Positions 16,647 through 26,869 of a DNA stretch of 64,000 bases are shown in pieces. The stretch comes from Pectobacterium parmentieri. Its GTDB lineage: Bacteria; Pseudomonadota; Gammaproteobacteria; Enterobacterales; Enterobacteriaceae. The position numbers were made by a program, and so were the translations under genes. The notes under the pieces are model-generated. The model was not told where the DNA came from. It saw nothing but the letters and a program-made list of their open reading frames with translations, and searched no databases. The stretch is taken from NCBI RefSeq assembly GCF_001742145.1, contig NZ_CP015749.1, forward strand, positions 1,798,001-1,862,000, written 5' to 3'. Each line of letters starts with the position of its first letter. Position 1 is the first letter of the stretch.

Positions 16647-18103
16647 GTGATAACGATAAAAAGCAGCCTTTCTCACTTCGCATTCGTTTTTTACTGGCGA
16701 CAGCCGCTATTGTGTTAGCGTTGTCGCTGGCTTATGGCACCGTCGCCATTATCGGTTACAGCGTCAACTTTGATAAAACCTCATTCCGCCTGTTACGTGG
16801 CGAGAGCAACCTCTACTACAGTCTCGCACAGTGGCGCGATAACCAACTGAATATCGTTACCCCACCCGATGTTGACATCAACTTCCCCACGCTGGTGTTG
16901 ATATACGATGAGCAGGGCAACATGCTCTGGCGTGAAAAGCACGTTCCCGAACTGGAAGCGCTGATAAAGCCAGAATGGCTGAACAAGACGGCCTATCATG
17001 AACTGGATACCGACTCCGATACCAGCAGCGCGGTATTAACGGGCAATACCTTACTGTTGAGCAGCTTGCGAGCGCTGAATGGCACGCAAAATAACGCGTT
17101 AACGCACTCTATCGCCGTGAACGTTTACCCGAGAACCGAGCATCTCCCCTCTATCACGATTGTGGTGGTCGATCGTATTCCACAGGAACTGCAACAAGAA
17201 GACGTGGTGTGGGAGTGGTTCAGCTATGTTTTTATCGCTAATCTCCTGCTGGTACTTCCTCTGCTTTGGCTTGGCGCTCACTGGAGTTTGCGCCCTATTC
17301 AGCACTTGGTAAAACAGATCGCTGAACTGGAAAAAGGCTCGCGAGAGCAATTGGATGAAAATCCGCCACGCGAATTATTCAGCCTGGTGAAAAACCTGAA
17401 TATCCTGCTAAACAACGAACGCCAGCGCTACCATAAGTACCGCACGACGCTCACCGATCTCACTCACAGCCTGAAAACGCCGCTGGCGGTCTTACAGACC
17501 ACGTTACGCGCACTGCGCACAGGCAAAGAGATCACTATCGAACAGGCTGAGCCCATTATGCTGGCGCAGATCAGTCGCATCTCACAGCAAATTGGTTATT
17601 ACCTGCATCGCGCTAGCGTGCGCGCCGAACATAACTTACTGATACGCGAAGTGCACTCGGTTCCGGCAGTGCTGGATGGCCTGTGCTCCGCATTGAATAA
17701 AGTGTATCAGCGCAAGGGGGTGGTGTTGACGCTCGATATTCCGCCCGAACTAACCTTCGTGGGAGAAAAGAATGATTTCATGGAAGTCATGGGTAACATC
17801 CTTGATAACGCCTGTAAATACTGCCTGGAATTTGTCGAAATTAGCGTGCAATACTCCGATCACAAGCTACATCTGATTATCGATGATGACGGGCCCGGCA
17901 TTCTCGAAAGCAAGCGTGAGGTTATTTTCCAGCGTGGGCAGCGCGCCGACCGCATGCGCCCAGGCCAAGGCATTGGCCTCGCCGTCGCGGTTGAAATTAT
18001 CGAACAGTATCAGGGGGAGATCCGCATCAGCGACAGCGCACTGGGTGGTGCCCGAGTCGAAGCCATTTTCTCCCGCCAGAACCTCAGCCAGAATGAGGGG
18101 TGA
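16643..18103 (+). CDS. phoQ: Sensor histidine kinase PhoQ
   Basis: 486 residues. TM1 lies at about 16-38, a periplasmic sensor (about 45-190) includes the acidic [10 protein letters not shown] stretch, TM2 lies at about 192-214, then HAMP, the H-box with H275 ([13 protein letters not shown]), and an ATPase domain with [10 protein letters not shown] and [12 protein letters not shown]. It senses low Mg2+, low pH and cationic peptides and phosphorylates PhoP. ATGA overlap with phoP. Confidence 0.96.
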   Translation: MSDNDKKQPFSLRIRFLLATAAIVLALSLAYGTVAIIGYSVNFDKTSFRLLRGESNLYYSLAQWRDNQLNIVTPPDVDINFPTLVLIYDEQGNMLWREKHVPELEALIKPEWLNKTAYHELDTDSDTSSAVLTGNTLLLSSLRALNGTQNNALTHSIAVNVYPRTEHLPSITIVVVDRIPQELQQEDVVWEWFSYVFIANLLLVLPLLWLGAHWSLRPIQHLVKQIAELEKGSREQLDENPPRELFSLVKNLNILLNNERQRYHKYRTTLTDLTHSLKTPLAVLQTTLRALRTGKEITIEQAEPIMLAQISRISQQIGYYLHRASVRAEHNLLIREVHSVPAVLDGLCSALNKVYQRKGVVLTLDIPPELTFVGEKNDFMEVMGNILDNACKYCLEFVEISVQYSDHKLHLIIDDDGPGILESKREVIFQRGQRADRMRPGQGIGLAVAVEIIEQYQGEIRISDSALGGARVEAIFSRQNLSQNEG

Positions 18104-18122
18104 AACGCGGTACAGCGTCCGC

Positions 18123-18232
18123 TATACTCGTCATACTTCAAGTCGCATGTACGTTGGCTACGCTACTCGGCCACATGCGCGGACCTCGCCCCGTGGGGGC
18201 GGCTGCATGACACTCGAATTATTTAGAGTATG
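18123..18232 (+). repeat. Dispersed palindromic repeat, copy A
   Basis: About 110 bases between phoQ and roxA. The ends are imperfect inverted copies (ATACTCGTCATACTTCAAGT against the reverse of CTCGAATTATTTAGAGTAT). Internal GC-rich arms include CCGTGGGGGCGG. A shorter relative, inverted, lies at 55952-56031. It looks like a non-coding mobile repeat of the ERIC/MITE kind; I do not recognise a named family. Confidence 0.6.
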
Positions 18233-18337
18233 TGTTTATTGCCAAAATACGGATTGTCTTAAAATACTGATTATTTCAAGAAAAATCATGTCTTCAAGAA
18301 CAGTCATTTCCTCAAAAACAAGTTTCTGGAAAACGGT

Positions 18338-19459
18338 ATGGACTATCAGCTCAATCTCGACTGGCAGGATTTTTTAGCGAACTACTGGCAAAAGCGGCCG
18401 CTCCTGATTAAAGGTGGTTTCACTAATTTTATCGACCCGATCTCACCTGACGAACTCGCGGGTCTGGCGTTGGAAAATGAAGTAGATAGTCGTCTCGTCA
18501 GCCATCAGAACGGACGCTGGCAGGTGAGCCACGGTCCTTTCGAGAGCTACGACCATCTGGGGGAAAGCAACTGGTCACTGTTGGTGCAGGCTGTCGATCA
18601 TTGGCATGAACCTTCTTCCGCCCTGATGCAGCCATTCCGACAGCTACCGGATTGGCGTACTGATGATTTGATGATTTCATTCTCCGTTCCCGGTGGTGGC
18701 GTAGGACCACATCTGGATCAGTATGATGTTTTCATCATTCAGGGTACAGGCCGCCGCCGCTGGCGCATTGGTGAGAAAATACCGATGAAGCAGCACTGCC
18801 CGCATCCAGACCTGCTCCAGGTCGATCCGTTTGAAGCCATTATTGATGCAGAGCTGGAACCGGGTGATATCGTGTACATCCCACCAGGCTTCCCACATGA
18901 AGGCTATTCGCTGGAGAATTCACTGAATTATTCGGTCGGCTTCCGCGCACCAAACGCTCGCGAACTGGTCAGCGGCTTTGCCGACTATGTGCTTTCGCGC
19001 GAACTCGGCAGCTATCGCTACAGCGACCCTGAGATCCCATCCCGTGAACATATCGCCAGCGTACTGCCGCAAGAGCTGGATGCGTTGCAAAAAATGATGC
19101 TAGAACTGGTGCAACAGCCAGAACATTTCCAGAACTGGTTTGGTGAATTTATTTCCCAGTCTCGTCATGAGCTTGACCTCTCACCGCCGGAACCGCCTTA
19201 TCAGGCCGGTGAAGTGTATGAATACCTGCAACAAGGTGAGCCGCTGCGTCGTTTAGGCGGCTTGCGGGTCATTTGTGTTGGAGATGGCTGCTTCGTTAAC
19301 GGGGAGAAAGTGAACTGTACGCACAAGGCAGCGCTGTTTGCGTTGGCTGAGCACACGACTATTGATGCGGAACAACTGGGCGATTCGCTGGACGATCCCT
19401 CTTTCCTCGCACAGCTAACCGTGCTGATTAACAACGGTTACTGGTATTTCGCGGATTAA
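18338..19459 (+). CDS. roxA: 50S ribosomal protein L16 arginine hydroxylase RoxA
   Basis: 373 residues, a JmjC-type Fe(II)/2-oxoglutarate oxygenase (YcfD) that hydroxylates an arginine of ribosomal protein L16. The iron ligands are visible: H125 and D127 (GPHLDQYD) and H187 (FPHEGYS). The C-terminal winged-helix part ends with INNGYWYFAD. A hairpin terminator follows. Confidence 0.95.
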   Translation: MDYQLNLDWQDFLANYWQKRPLLIKGGFTNFIDPISPDELAGLALENEVDSRLVSHQNGRWQVSHGPFESYDHLGESNWSLLVQAVDHWHEPSSALMQPFRQLPDWRTDDLMISFSVPGGGVGPHLDQYDVFIIQGTGRRRWRIGEKIPMKQHCPHPDLLQVDPFEAIIDAELEPGDIVYIPPGFPHEGYSLENSLNYSVGFRAPNARELVSGFADYVLSRELGSYRYSDPEIPSREHIASVLPQELDALQKMMLELVQQPEHFQNWFGEFISQSRHELDLSPPEPPYQAGEVYEYLQQGEPLRRLGGLRVICVGDGCFVNGEKVNCTHKAALFALAEHTTIDAEQLGDSLDDPSFLAQLTVLINNGYWYFAD

Positions 19460-19491
19460 GACCAAGCGAAGATAATCATTAGCACAAAGAT

Positions 19492-19520
19492 AAGGCGGGA
19501 ATTTCCCGCCTTATTTGCCT
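19492..19520. terminator. Terminator between convergent roxA and pepT
   Basis: AAGGCGGGA (19492-19500) pairs with TCCCGCCTT (19504-19512), followed by ATTTG. It may serve both strands. Confidence 0.75.
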
Positions 19521-19537
19521 CTGCAAAATGGGTACAC

Positions 19538-20770
19538 TTACGGTTTTGCACGCAGCGCCGTCAGCTCGGCAATGCGCATAATCACAGACACGGCCTTTTC
19601 CATGCCTTCCAGCGTGACAAATTCATGTTTGCCATGATAGTTGTAGCCGCCGGTAAACAAATTCGGGCACGGTAACCCCAGGAATGACAGGTGTGCGCCG
19701 TCAGTACCACCACGAATCGGCTTCATATTCGGTTCAATATCGCAATCCCGCATCGCCTGTTGTGCCAACGCGATAATGTGCGGGTGCTGCTCAACCTGCT
19801 CACGCATATTGTAATAAGTATCAGTAATCGTGACTTCGATATAGCAATCCGGATGCAGCCCCACGCCGACCTTTTCCGCAATATCCAGCATCACCTGCTT
19901 GCGCCGTTCAAAGCCGTTGTGGTCAAAATCCCTGACGATGTAGTGCAGATCTGCCCGCTCCACAGAACCTTTCATGCTGTGAAGGTGGTAGAACCCTTGA
20001 TAGCCGTCCGTCTGCTCCGGCGATTCATTCGCTGGCACATACTGATGATAGCGAGAGGCCAGCGTTAGCGCATTGACCATCACACCCTTCGCACTACCGG
20101 GATGCACATTGTTGCCCACGATTTTCACTTGAACCGACGCGGCATTAAAATTCTCATACTCCAGTTCGCCGACACCACCGCCGTCCACGGTATAGGCCCA
20201 CTGCGCATTAAACGCTTTGACATCAAAAAACTGCGCGCCCTTACCAATTTCTTCATCGGGCGTAAAGGCAATACGAATATCGCCGTGCGGCAGTTGGTTT
20301 TTTCTCAGACGCACCAGCGCGGTAATAATCTCCGCGATCCCCGCTTTATCATCCGCCCCCAGCAGCGTTTTGCCATCTGTCGTAATCAGCGTGTGTCCCA
20401 GTAGCTGATGCAGCACAGGGAACATCACCGGTGACAGCACTTCATCCCCCATACCCAAGGCAATGTCGCCGCCGCGATAGTTTTCCAAAATCTGCGGATT
20501 CACATTTTTGCCGCTAAAATCCGGTGACGTATCCATATGTGAAATAAAGCCGATAGCCGGCACTGACCAGGCAACGTTCGCCGGAAGCGTCGCCGTTAGG
20601 CAACCCTGTTTGCTCAATGCGATCTGTTCAAATCCCAGATCGAGCAGTTCCTGCTGTAACGCACGCGCCAGTTTCAATTGACCATCAGTGCTCGGCACCT
20701 GCCGAACGCCGGATTTAGACTGTGTATCAAATGAAACGTAGTTCAAAAATCTGTCGAGTAGTTTATCCAT
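19538..20770 (-). CDS. pepT: Peptidase T (aminotripeptidase)
   Basis: 410 residues, M20 zinc peptidase that removes the N-terminal residue of tripeptides in the cytoplasm. Metal and catalytic motifs: [35 protein letters not shown] and [13 protein letters not shown]. It is convergent with roxA and divergent from potA. I see no clear FNR site in the 370-base intergenic region. Confidence 0.96.
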   Translation of the reverse strand: MDKLLDRFLNYVSFDTQSKSGVRQVPSTDGQLKLARALQQELLDLGFEQIALSKQGCLTATLPANVAWSVPAIGFISHMDTSPDFSGKNVNPQILENYRGGDIALGMGDEVLSPVMFPVLHQLLGHTLITTDGKTLLGADDKAGIAEIITALVRLRKNQLPHGDIRIAFTPDEEIGKGAQFFDVKAFNAQWAYTVDGGGVGELEYENFNAASVQVKIVGNNVHPGSAKGVMVNALTLASRYHQYVPANESPEQTDGYQGFYHLHSMKGSVERADLHYIVRDFDHNGFERRKQVMLDIAEKVGVGLHPDCYIEVTITDTYYNMREQVEQHPHIIALAQQAMRDCDIEPNMKPIRGGTDGAHLSFLGLPCPNLFTGGYNYHGKHEFVTLEGMEKAVSVIMRIAELTALRAKP

Positions 20771-21008
20771 CTTATCTATGCCCCCTGAACCCTGAAAGGC
20801 ATTATGGATAGGGCTACCACGGTAGATATTGCGTCAGGTCAGTTTTTTCCCGATTTAACAAGCCGTCAGGGCATAATTCAGGCCAAAAAGCAGCGACCAC
20901 GTCACGAAGAACGCCTAAAACAGGCAACAACCACATAACAACCGGGCAGCCCATTGACTGAATTGCCACCATTCACTGACTAATCGACAGGAAGTGAGGT
21001 CACACAAG

Positions 21009-21037
21009 TTGGCGTTAGGCAACGTTTCCCGTAAAAT
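21009..21037 (+). promoter_or_regulatory. Putative promoter of potABCD
   Basis: TTGGCG (21009-21014), 17 bases, TAAAAT (21032-21037), about 100 bases ahead of potA. The rest of the 20771-21140 intergenic stretch holds nothing else I can support. Confidence 0.5.
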
Positions 21038-21140
21038 GCCCCCCTTAACTGCACACGCTGTCTGAAAGGTGATAACCCTTGGTGCGATCGCAACGGAAAT
21101 ACCGTTGATCGACCAAATCAGGAAATAGAGCTATACCTTA

Positions 21141-22256
21141 ATGAAAGAAAACTTCCCGGCTGTGCCCGTCGTTGAGTTGATCAACGTCCACAAAGGCTTT
21201 GATGGCAAAGACATCATTTCACACTTCAATCTCACCATTAATAACGGTGAGTTCTTAACAATCCTCGGGCCATCCGGCTGTGGTAAAACCACCGTACTAC
21301 GCCTGATTGCCGGTCTGGAAACGGTCGACAGCGGCAATGTTATGCTGGAAAAGCAGGATATTACCCATCAGCCCGCCGAACAGCGACACGTTAATACCGT
21401 ATTTCAAAGCTATGCACTGTTTCCTCACCTAAGCGTGTTTGAGAACGTGGCGTTTGGCTTGCGCATGCAGAAAGCGCCCGCCGCGGAGATTACCCCGCGC
21501 GTGATTGACGCCCTGAAAATGGTGCAACTGGACGAGTTAGCACAGCGTCGCCCGCACCAATTGTCCGGTGGTCAGCAACAGCGTGTTGCTATCGCCCGCG
21601 CCGTCGTCAACCAGCCGAAAGTACTGCTGCTGGACGAATCCCTGTCCGCACTCGATTATAAGCTGCGCAAGCAGATGCAGAACGAGCTGAAAGCGCTGCA
21701 ACGTAAGTTGGGTATCACCTTTATTTTCGTCACGCACGATCAGGAAGAAGCACTGACGATGTCCGACCGCATCGTAGTAATGCGCGATGGGCGTATCGAG
21801 CAAGATGGCACACCGCGTGAAATCTATGAAGAGCCGAAAAATCTGTTCGTCGCCAGTTTTATTGGTGAAATCAATATCTTTGATGCGATCGCACTGGAAC
21901 AGCTAGACGGGCAACGAGTGCGCGCTCAGGTCGAAGGCCACGAATGCGTTATCACCGTCAACGTTCCGGTCAATGTCGGCCAACATCTCAACGTGCTGTT
22001 GCGACCGGAAGATTTACGCGTCGAGGAGTTGGGCGACGGTATGCAGGCCGAAGGGATGGTTGGCTACGTGCGCGAGCGCAACTATAAAGGCATGACGCTG
22101 GAATCCAACATCGAGTTGGAAAATGGCAAGATGGTTATGGTCAGCGAATTTTTTAACGAAGACGATCCTGACGTCGACCATTCACTCAACCAGAAAGTAG
22201 ACGTCACCTGGGTGGAAAGCTGGGAGGTTGTCCTGCACGATGAAGAAATCGCGTAA
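21141..22256 (+). CDS. potA: Spermidine/putrescine ABC transporter ATPase PotA
   Basis: 371 residues. Walker [11 protein letters not shown]-loop QSYALFPH, signature LSGGQQQR, Walker B VLLLDES, H-loop VTHDQEEA, then a C-terminal TOBE domain (about 285-365). It powers uptake of polyamines by PotBC with PotD. It overlaps potB by 17 bases, so the four genes form one operon. Confidence 0.96.
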   Translation: MKENFPAVPVVELINVHKGFDGKDIISHFNLTINNGEFLTILGPSGCGKTTVLRLIAGLETVDSGNVMLEKQDITHQPAEQRHVNTVFQSYALFPHLSVFENVAFGLRMQKAPAAEITPRVIDALKMVQLDELAQRRPHQLSGGQQQRVAIARAVVNQPKVLLLDESLSALDYKLRKQMQNELKALQRKLGITFIFVTHDQEEALTMSDRIVVMRDGRIEQDGTPREIYEEPKNLFVASFIGEINIFDAIALEQLDGQRVRAQVEGHECVITVNVPVNVGQHLNVLLRPEDLRVEELGDGMQAEGMVGYVRERNYKGMTLESNIELENGKMVMVSEFFNEDDPDVDHSLNQKVDVTWVESWEVVLHDEEIA

Positions 22257-23100
22257 ACGTTTTCAAAACACCATTATTACCCTCATTGTTGCCTGGCTGG
22301 TGCTGTTTGTTTTCTTGCCTAATCTGATGATCATCGGAACCAGTTTTCTGACGCGCGATGACGCCCATTTCATCAGTCTGGTCTTTACGCTGGAAAACTA
22401 CACGCGGCTGGCCGACCCGCTTTATGCTTCAGTCCTGCTGCATTCGCTGAACATGGCCGCCATCGCCACGTTCTGCTGTCTGCTCTTAGGCTATCCGTTT
22501 GCCTTTATTTTGGCGCGCTTACCGAAAAACATTCAGCCGCTGATGCTGTTTCTGCTGATTGTGCCGTTTTGGACCAACTCACTGATCCGCATTTACGGGC
22601 TGAAAATTTTCCTCAGCACGCGCGGACACCTGAATGAATTTCTGCTCTGGACGGGCCTGATTGACACGCCGCTGCGGATTATGTATACTTCCGAAGCCGT
22701 CATTCTCGGCCTGATTTACATCCTGCTGCCTTTCATGGTGCTACCGCTCTACTCCAGCATTGAAAAGCTCGATAAAGCCTATCTTGAAGCCGCCCGCGAT
22801 CTGGGTGCCAATAAATGGCAAACCTTCATTCGTGTGGTGATCCCGTTAACCATGCCGGGAATTATCGCCGGATGCTTGCTGGTGCTGCTACCCGCCATGG
22901 GATTGTTTTTCGTTGCCGACCTGATGGGCGGTGCCAAGAACTTACTGATCGGTAACGTGATTAAAAGCCAGTTCCTTAATATCCGCGATTGGCCGTTTGG
23001 TGCCGCCACCAGCATCTGCCTGACGCTGGTCATGGGCGTGCTGCTGTTTATCTACTACCGCACAGCCCGCTTGCTGAATAAAAAGGGAGAGCTGGAATGA
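22240..23100 (+). CDS. potB: Spermidine/putrescine permease PotB
   Basis: 286 residues with six predicted membrane helices and the cytoplasmic EAA loop ([20 protein letters not shown]) that docks on PotA. ATG 22240 gives the conserved MKKSRKRFQ; the frame extends upstream to a TTG inside potA. It overlaps potC by ATGA. Confidence 0.95.
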   Translation: MKKSRKRFQNTIITLIVAWLVLFVFLPNLMIIGTSFLTRDDAHFISLVFTLENYTRLADPLYASVLLHSLNMAAIATFCCLLLGYPFAFILARLPKNIQPLMLFLLIVPFWTNSLIRIYGLKIFLSTRGHLNEFLLWTGLIDTPLRIMYTSEAVILGLIYILLPFMVLPLYSSIEKLDKAYLEAARDLGANKWQTFIRVVIPLTMPGIIAGCLLVLLPAMGLFFVADLMGGAKNLLIGNVIKSQFLNIRDWPFGAATSICLTLVMGVLLFIYYRTARLLNKKGELE

Positions 23101-23873
23101 CCGGACGCTTAATCCGCGGTGGATTTATGTCCATCATTTACGCTTACCTGTACATTCCGATCATTATTCTGATTGTAAATTCGTTTAATCAGGCACGTTT
23201 CGGCATCAACTGGCAGGGATTTACGCTGGACTGGTATCGACTGCTGATGAACAACGACAGCCTCCTTCAGGCTGCACAGCACTCGCTGACGATGGCGGTG
23301 TTTTCCGCGACGTTCGCCACGCTGATCGGTTCCCTGACGGCCGTCGCACTGTATCGTTATCGTTTTCGCGGCAAACCTTTTGTCGGCGGCATGCTGTTCG
23401 TGGTGATGATGTCGCCGGATATCGTGATGGCAATTTCGCTGCTGGTGCTCTTCATGTTGCTGGGTATATCGCTGGGATTTTGGTCGCTGCTGTTTTCCCA
23501 CATCACGTTCTGCCTGCCGTTTGTGGTGGTGACCGTCTACTCGCGTCTGAAAGGTTTTGACGTGCGAATGCTGGAAGCCGCGCGCGATTTGGGTGCCAGC
23601 GAAGTGATTATCCTGCGCAAAATCATTCTGCCGCTGGCGATGCCGGCCGTGGCGGCCAGTTGGCTGCTCAGCTTTACGCTGTCGATGGATGACGTGGTGG
23701 TTTCCTCGTTTGTCACCGGCCCAGCGTATGAGATTCTGCCATTGAAAATTTACTCGATGGTGAAGGTCGGCGTATCCCCAGAAGTCAACGCGCTGGCAAC
23801 GATCCTGCTGATTCTATCGCTCGTACTGGTACTCAGTAGCCAGTTGATTTTACGTGACCGCGCCGGAAAATAA
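23097..23873 (+). CDS. potC: Spermidine/putrescine permease PotC
   Basis: 258 residues, six membrane helices, EAA loop [20 protein letters not shown]. It pairs with PotB in the membrane channel. The start overlaps the potB stop by four bases. potD follows after 79 bases with its own strong ribosome site. Confidence 0.95.
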   Translation: MTGRLIRGGFMSIIYAYLYIPIIILIVNSFNQARFGINWQGFTLDWYRLLMNNDSLLQAAQHSLTMAVFSATFATLIGSLTAVALYRYRFRGKPFVGGMLFVVMMSPDIVMAISLLVLFMLLGISLGFWSLLFSHITFCLPFVVVTVYSRLKGFDVRMLEAARDLGASEVIILRKIILPLAMPAVAASWLLSFTLSMDDVVVSSFVTGPAYEILPLKIYSMVKVGVSPEVNALATILLILSLVLVLSSQLILRDRAGK

Positions 23874-23952
23874 GGCCGCGACGTGTACGATAAATACCGT
23901 TATTTTCATATCTGCTGATATAACCTTTGGGATCCGTAAGGAGGTAAACATA

Positions 23953-24996
23953 ATGAAAAAGTGGCCACACCTACTGGCAGCCTGCGCGATCGCGTTTGGC
24001 ATCAACACCGCCAATGCCAACGACGGCAAAACGCTCTATTTCTATAACTGGACCGAATACGTTCCGCCAGGTCTGCTGGAACAGTTCACCAAAGAAACGG
24101 GTATCAAGGTGATTTACTCCACCTATGAATCGAATGAGAGTATGTATGCCAAGCTGAAAACCTATAAGGACGGCGCCTACGATCTAGTCGTGCCATCGAC
24201 CTATTTCATCTCCAAGATGAGTAAAGAAGGCATGCTGCAAAAGATTGATACCAGTAAGCTCAGCAATTTCCATAATCTCGATCCGAACCTGCTGCACAAG
24301 TCCTTCGATCCAAACAATGACTACTCTATTCCCTATATCTGGGGCGCAACGGCGATTGGTATTAATCATGAAGTGATTGATCCCGCCAGTGTCACCAGTT
24401 GGGCCGATCTGTGGGATAAAAAATATAAAGACAGCCTGCTACTGACGGATGATGCGCGTGAAGTGTTCCAGATCGCCCTGCGTAAACTGGGTTACTCCGC
24501 CAATACTACCGATCCGAAGGAGATTGAGACGGCGTATAAAGAACTGCAAGCCCTGATGCCAAACGTGCTGACGTTCAACTCGGACAACCCCGGGAACCCG
24601 TTCATCGAGGGTGAAGTCAATTTGGGCATGGTGTGGAACGGTTCTGCCTACGTGGCGCGTCAGGCAGGAACACCGCTGGATGTCATCTGGCCCAAAGAAG
24701 GCGGCATCTTCTGGATGGATAGCCTGGCCATTCCGGCCAACGCCAAGAACGTTGACGGCGCGATGAAGTTGATCGACTTCCTGCTACGCCCAGAAGTGGC
24801 AGCACAGGTTGCGGAAACCATCGGCTATCCGACACCGAATCTGGCAGCGAAAAAATTACTACCGGCAGAGGTTTCAGGGGACAAAACGCTGTACCCGGAC
24901 GATGAAACCATCGCCAAAGGCGAATGGCAGAACGACGTTGGCAGCGCCAGCACGCTATACGAAACCTATTTCCAGCAGCTAAAAGCGGGTCGTTAA
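23953..24996 (+). CDS. potD: Spermidine/putrescine-binding protein PotD
   Basis: 347 residues, periplasmic. The signal peptide MKKWPHLLAACAIAFGINTA is followed by an ANAN/DG cleavage region. The mature part begins KTLYFYNWTEYVPPGLLEQF, the start of the PotD/PotF family. GGAGG lies nine bases ahead of ATG 23953; the frame is open 33 codons further upstream without a ribosome site. A strong terminator closes the operon. Confidence 0.96.
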   Translation: MKKWPHLLAACAIAFGINTANANDGKTLYFYNWTEYVPPGLLEQFTKETGIKVIYSTYESNESMYAKLKTYKDGAYDLVVPSTYFISKMSKEGMLQKIDTSKLSNFHNLDPNLLHKSFDPNNDYSIPYIWGATAIGINHEVIDPASVTSWADLWDKKYKDSLLLTDDAREVFQIALRKLGYSANTTDPKEIETAYKELQALMPNVLTFNSDNPGNPFIEGEVNLGMVWNGSAYVARQAGTPLDVIWPKEGGIFWMDSLAIPANAKNVDGAMKLIDFLLRPEVAAQVAETIGYPTPNLAAKKLLPAEVSGDKTLYPDDETIAKGEWQNDVGSASTLYETYFQQLKAGR

Positions 24997-25033
24997 TTAC
25001 GCACACTACGCGATGCACATCGACTACGTTTCG

Positions 25034-25063
25034 ACGGCTTCCCTTATCGGAAGCCGTTTTTTC
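25034..25063 (+). terminator. Terminator of potABCD
   Basis: ACGGCTTCC (25034-25042), six-base loop, GGAAGCCGT (25049-25057), then a T-run. Confidence 0.9.
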
Positions 25064-25207
25064 ATATCGTCTGGTGATGTAATCGCTATCTCAAGCCATC
25101 AAATTGACAGCTAAAAGCATTATCCTGACGGTATTAGGGAAATAATTGCACACGGCTTCTTCTATAATGATGCAACACCCTTCAGGATCACGATAAGGAG
25201 CACCACC

Positions 25208-25840
25208 ATGCTGCAACTCTCCAGCCACAGTTTTCAGGACGGCAAAACTATCCCAGGCGAGTTTGCCTTTGCTGTACCGGATGCAAACAGCCACATTGCA
25301 CTGTCTTCTAACCACAATCCCCATCTTGCCTGGCAAGGCGCTCCCGAAGGAACACAGTCTTTCGTATTGATCTGTCACGACCCGGATGTACCCAGCCGCG
25401 GTGACGATGTAAATCAGGAAGGCCGCGAAGTTAGTGCCTCTCTGCCACGTGTTGATTTCTACCATTGGCTATTGCTGGATATTCCCGCCAGCATCAGCGA
25501 AATCGCCGCCGCTTCTCATTCCGCTAGTATTACTCCGCGCGGGAAAACCGGCCCGAGTGCACCAGCAGGGTTCCGACACGGCATCAACGACTACACTGCC
25601 TGGTTCGCCACCGACGAGCAGATGAAAGGCACCTACTATGGCTATGATGGCCCTTGCCCACCGTGGAACGATACGATCGTCCATCACTATATCTTCACAC
25701 TTTACGCTCTCGCGACTCCGTCTTTAGCAATAGAAGGTGAGATTAACGGAGCGAATGTCCATACCGCGTTGGCTAACGCGCCCGTATTGGCAGAGGCGAA
25801 ACTGACCGGACTGTATACGCTTAATCCAGCATTGTTGTGA
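25208..25840 (+). CDS. YbhB/YbcL-type PEBP family protein
   Basis: 210 residues of the phosphatidylethanolamine-binding/Raf-kinase-inhibitor-like family. Motifs: HNPHLAWQGAPEGTQSFVLI, CHDPDVPS, FYHWLLLDIP, YGYDGPCPPW and HHYIFTLYAL. There is no signal peptide, so it is probably cytoplasmic; the biological role of bacterial members is poorly defined. AAGGAG precedes the start by about eight bases. An AraC-type regulator follows 44 bases later on the same strand. Confidence 0.85.
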   Translation: MLQLSSHSFQDGKTIPGEFAFAVPDANSHIALSSNHNPHLAWQGAPEGTQSFVLICHDPDVPSRGDDVNQEGREVSASLPRVDFYHWLLLDIPASISEIAAASHSASITPRGKTGPSAPAGFRHGINDYTAWFATDEQMKGTYYGYDGPCPPWNDTIVHHYIFTLYALATPSLAIEGEINGANVHTALANAPVLAEAKLTGLYTLNPALL

Positions 25841-25884
25841 TAATAATAAGTTATGAGAATGACTCGTTATAAGAATGGCTGGCG

Positions 25885-26751
25885 ATGAGTATGACAGCTT
25901 TACGCCCCGTTTCTCCGCCTCTCCTTGAAGCGGCGGACTGGACATTGCCATCAGGCCAGCCGCTACAGCGGTATGGCCTGTGTTCATTAGCTCAACCTCA
26001 CTTGCGCATACCCCAGCAGACGACGCGTTTCCATTTTTACGAGGCTACACTTCTGCTGGTTCTTTCTGGTCAACTGATTATCCTCGAACAGGACAAAACG
26101 ACTGTTGTCGATACACCATCTCAGCTTTGCCTGATTACGCCCGATGCCCGTGCCGATCTGACGAAAACACCTGGCGGTCATGACCCCGCGTTCCGATCAA
26201 TATTTCTGACGTTTTCACCTACGCTGCTAGCGCGTTTTTATCTCCGCTATCCTGAACAGTTGACGCAGGTATATCGTCTGCGTCCCTTCACTGCACTCGC
26301 ATTAGATGGCGATCTTACCCGCACATTACAGCATCTGGTTGAAGGTATTACGGGCAATACGCTCAATGAATCGCGTCTCGAACTCCGACTGATGGATATG
26401 CTGCTGGTGCTGTCGGAACGAGGCTATCACTTTGGCGTACCGCCACAGCCCGGCGTTTCCACTCAACTACGTGCGCTTATCAGCGAAGAGCCAGAACGCC
26501 ACTGGACCGCGCAGTCTGCGGGGCGTTTGCTGGCTATGAGCGAAGCCACGTTACGTCGCAGATTGTCTGCCGAGCAGACGCGTTTTGAAGTGCTGTTGCT
26601 GGAAACGCGAATGCAGCACGCGATGATGTTGGTACAGACGACGTCATGGAGTATGCAACGTCTGGCGGAAGCCTGCGGGTATAAATCTTCTGCACGCTTT
26701 TCCGAACGGTTTAAAACCCGTTTTGGCTGTTCACCAACCAAGATTCGTTAA
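25885..26751 (+). CDS. AraC-family transcriptional regulator
   Basis: 288 residues. N-terminal cupin-like sensing part (about 1-170), C-terminal double helix-turn-helix: HWTAQSAGRLLAMSEATLRR for the first and MQRLAEACGYKSSARFSERF for the second, ending at FGCSPTKIR. The inducer is unknown. Its target may be the adjacent PEBP-type gene or itself; that is inference from proximity. Confidence 0.88.
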   Translation: MSMTALRPVSPPLLEAADWTLPSGQPLQRYGLCSLAQPHLRIPQQTTRFHFYEATLLLVLSGQLIILEQDKTTVVDTPSQLCLITPDARADLTKTPGGHDPAFRSIFLTFSPTLLARFYLRYPEQLTQVYRLRPFTALALDGDLTRTLQHLVEGITGNTLNESRLELRLMDMLLVLSERGYHFGVPPQPGVSTQLRALISEEPERHWTAQSAGRLLAMSEATLRRRLSAEQTRFEVLLLETRMQHAMMLVQTTSWSMQRLAEACGYKSSARFSERFKTRFGCSPTKIR

Positions 26752-26796
26752 TCCATCATCGACGACACAACACCGTCATCTGTAGCGTCTAAAACA

Positions 26797-26829
26797 AAGC
26801 GCCCTGCCAGATAAACCAACAGGGCGCTT
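26797..26829. terminator. Bidirectional hairpin between the AraC gene and prc
   Basis: AAGCGCCCTG (26797-26806) and CAGGGCGCTT (26820-26829) form a ten-pair stem between convergent genes. Confidence 0.75.
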
Positions 26830-26869
26830 GAAGAACGAATCAAAAGATAATCAGAACAACGTTGGCGTA

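Noticed and set aside
20771..21140. FNR site between pepT and potA
   Set aside because: TTGAT at about 21107 is followed by AATCA with the wrong spacing; it does not fit TTGAT-N4-ATCAA.
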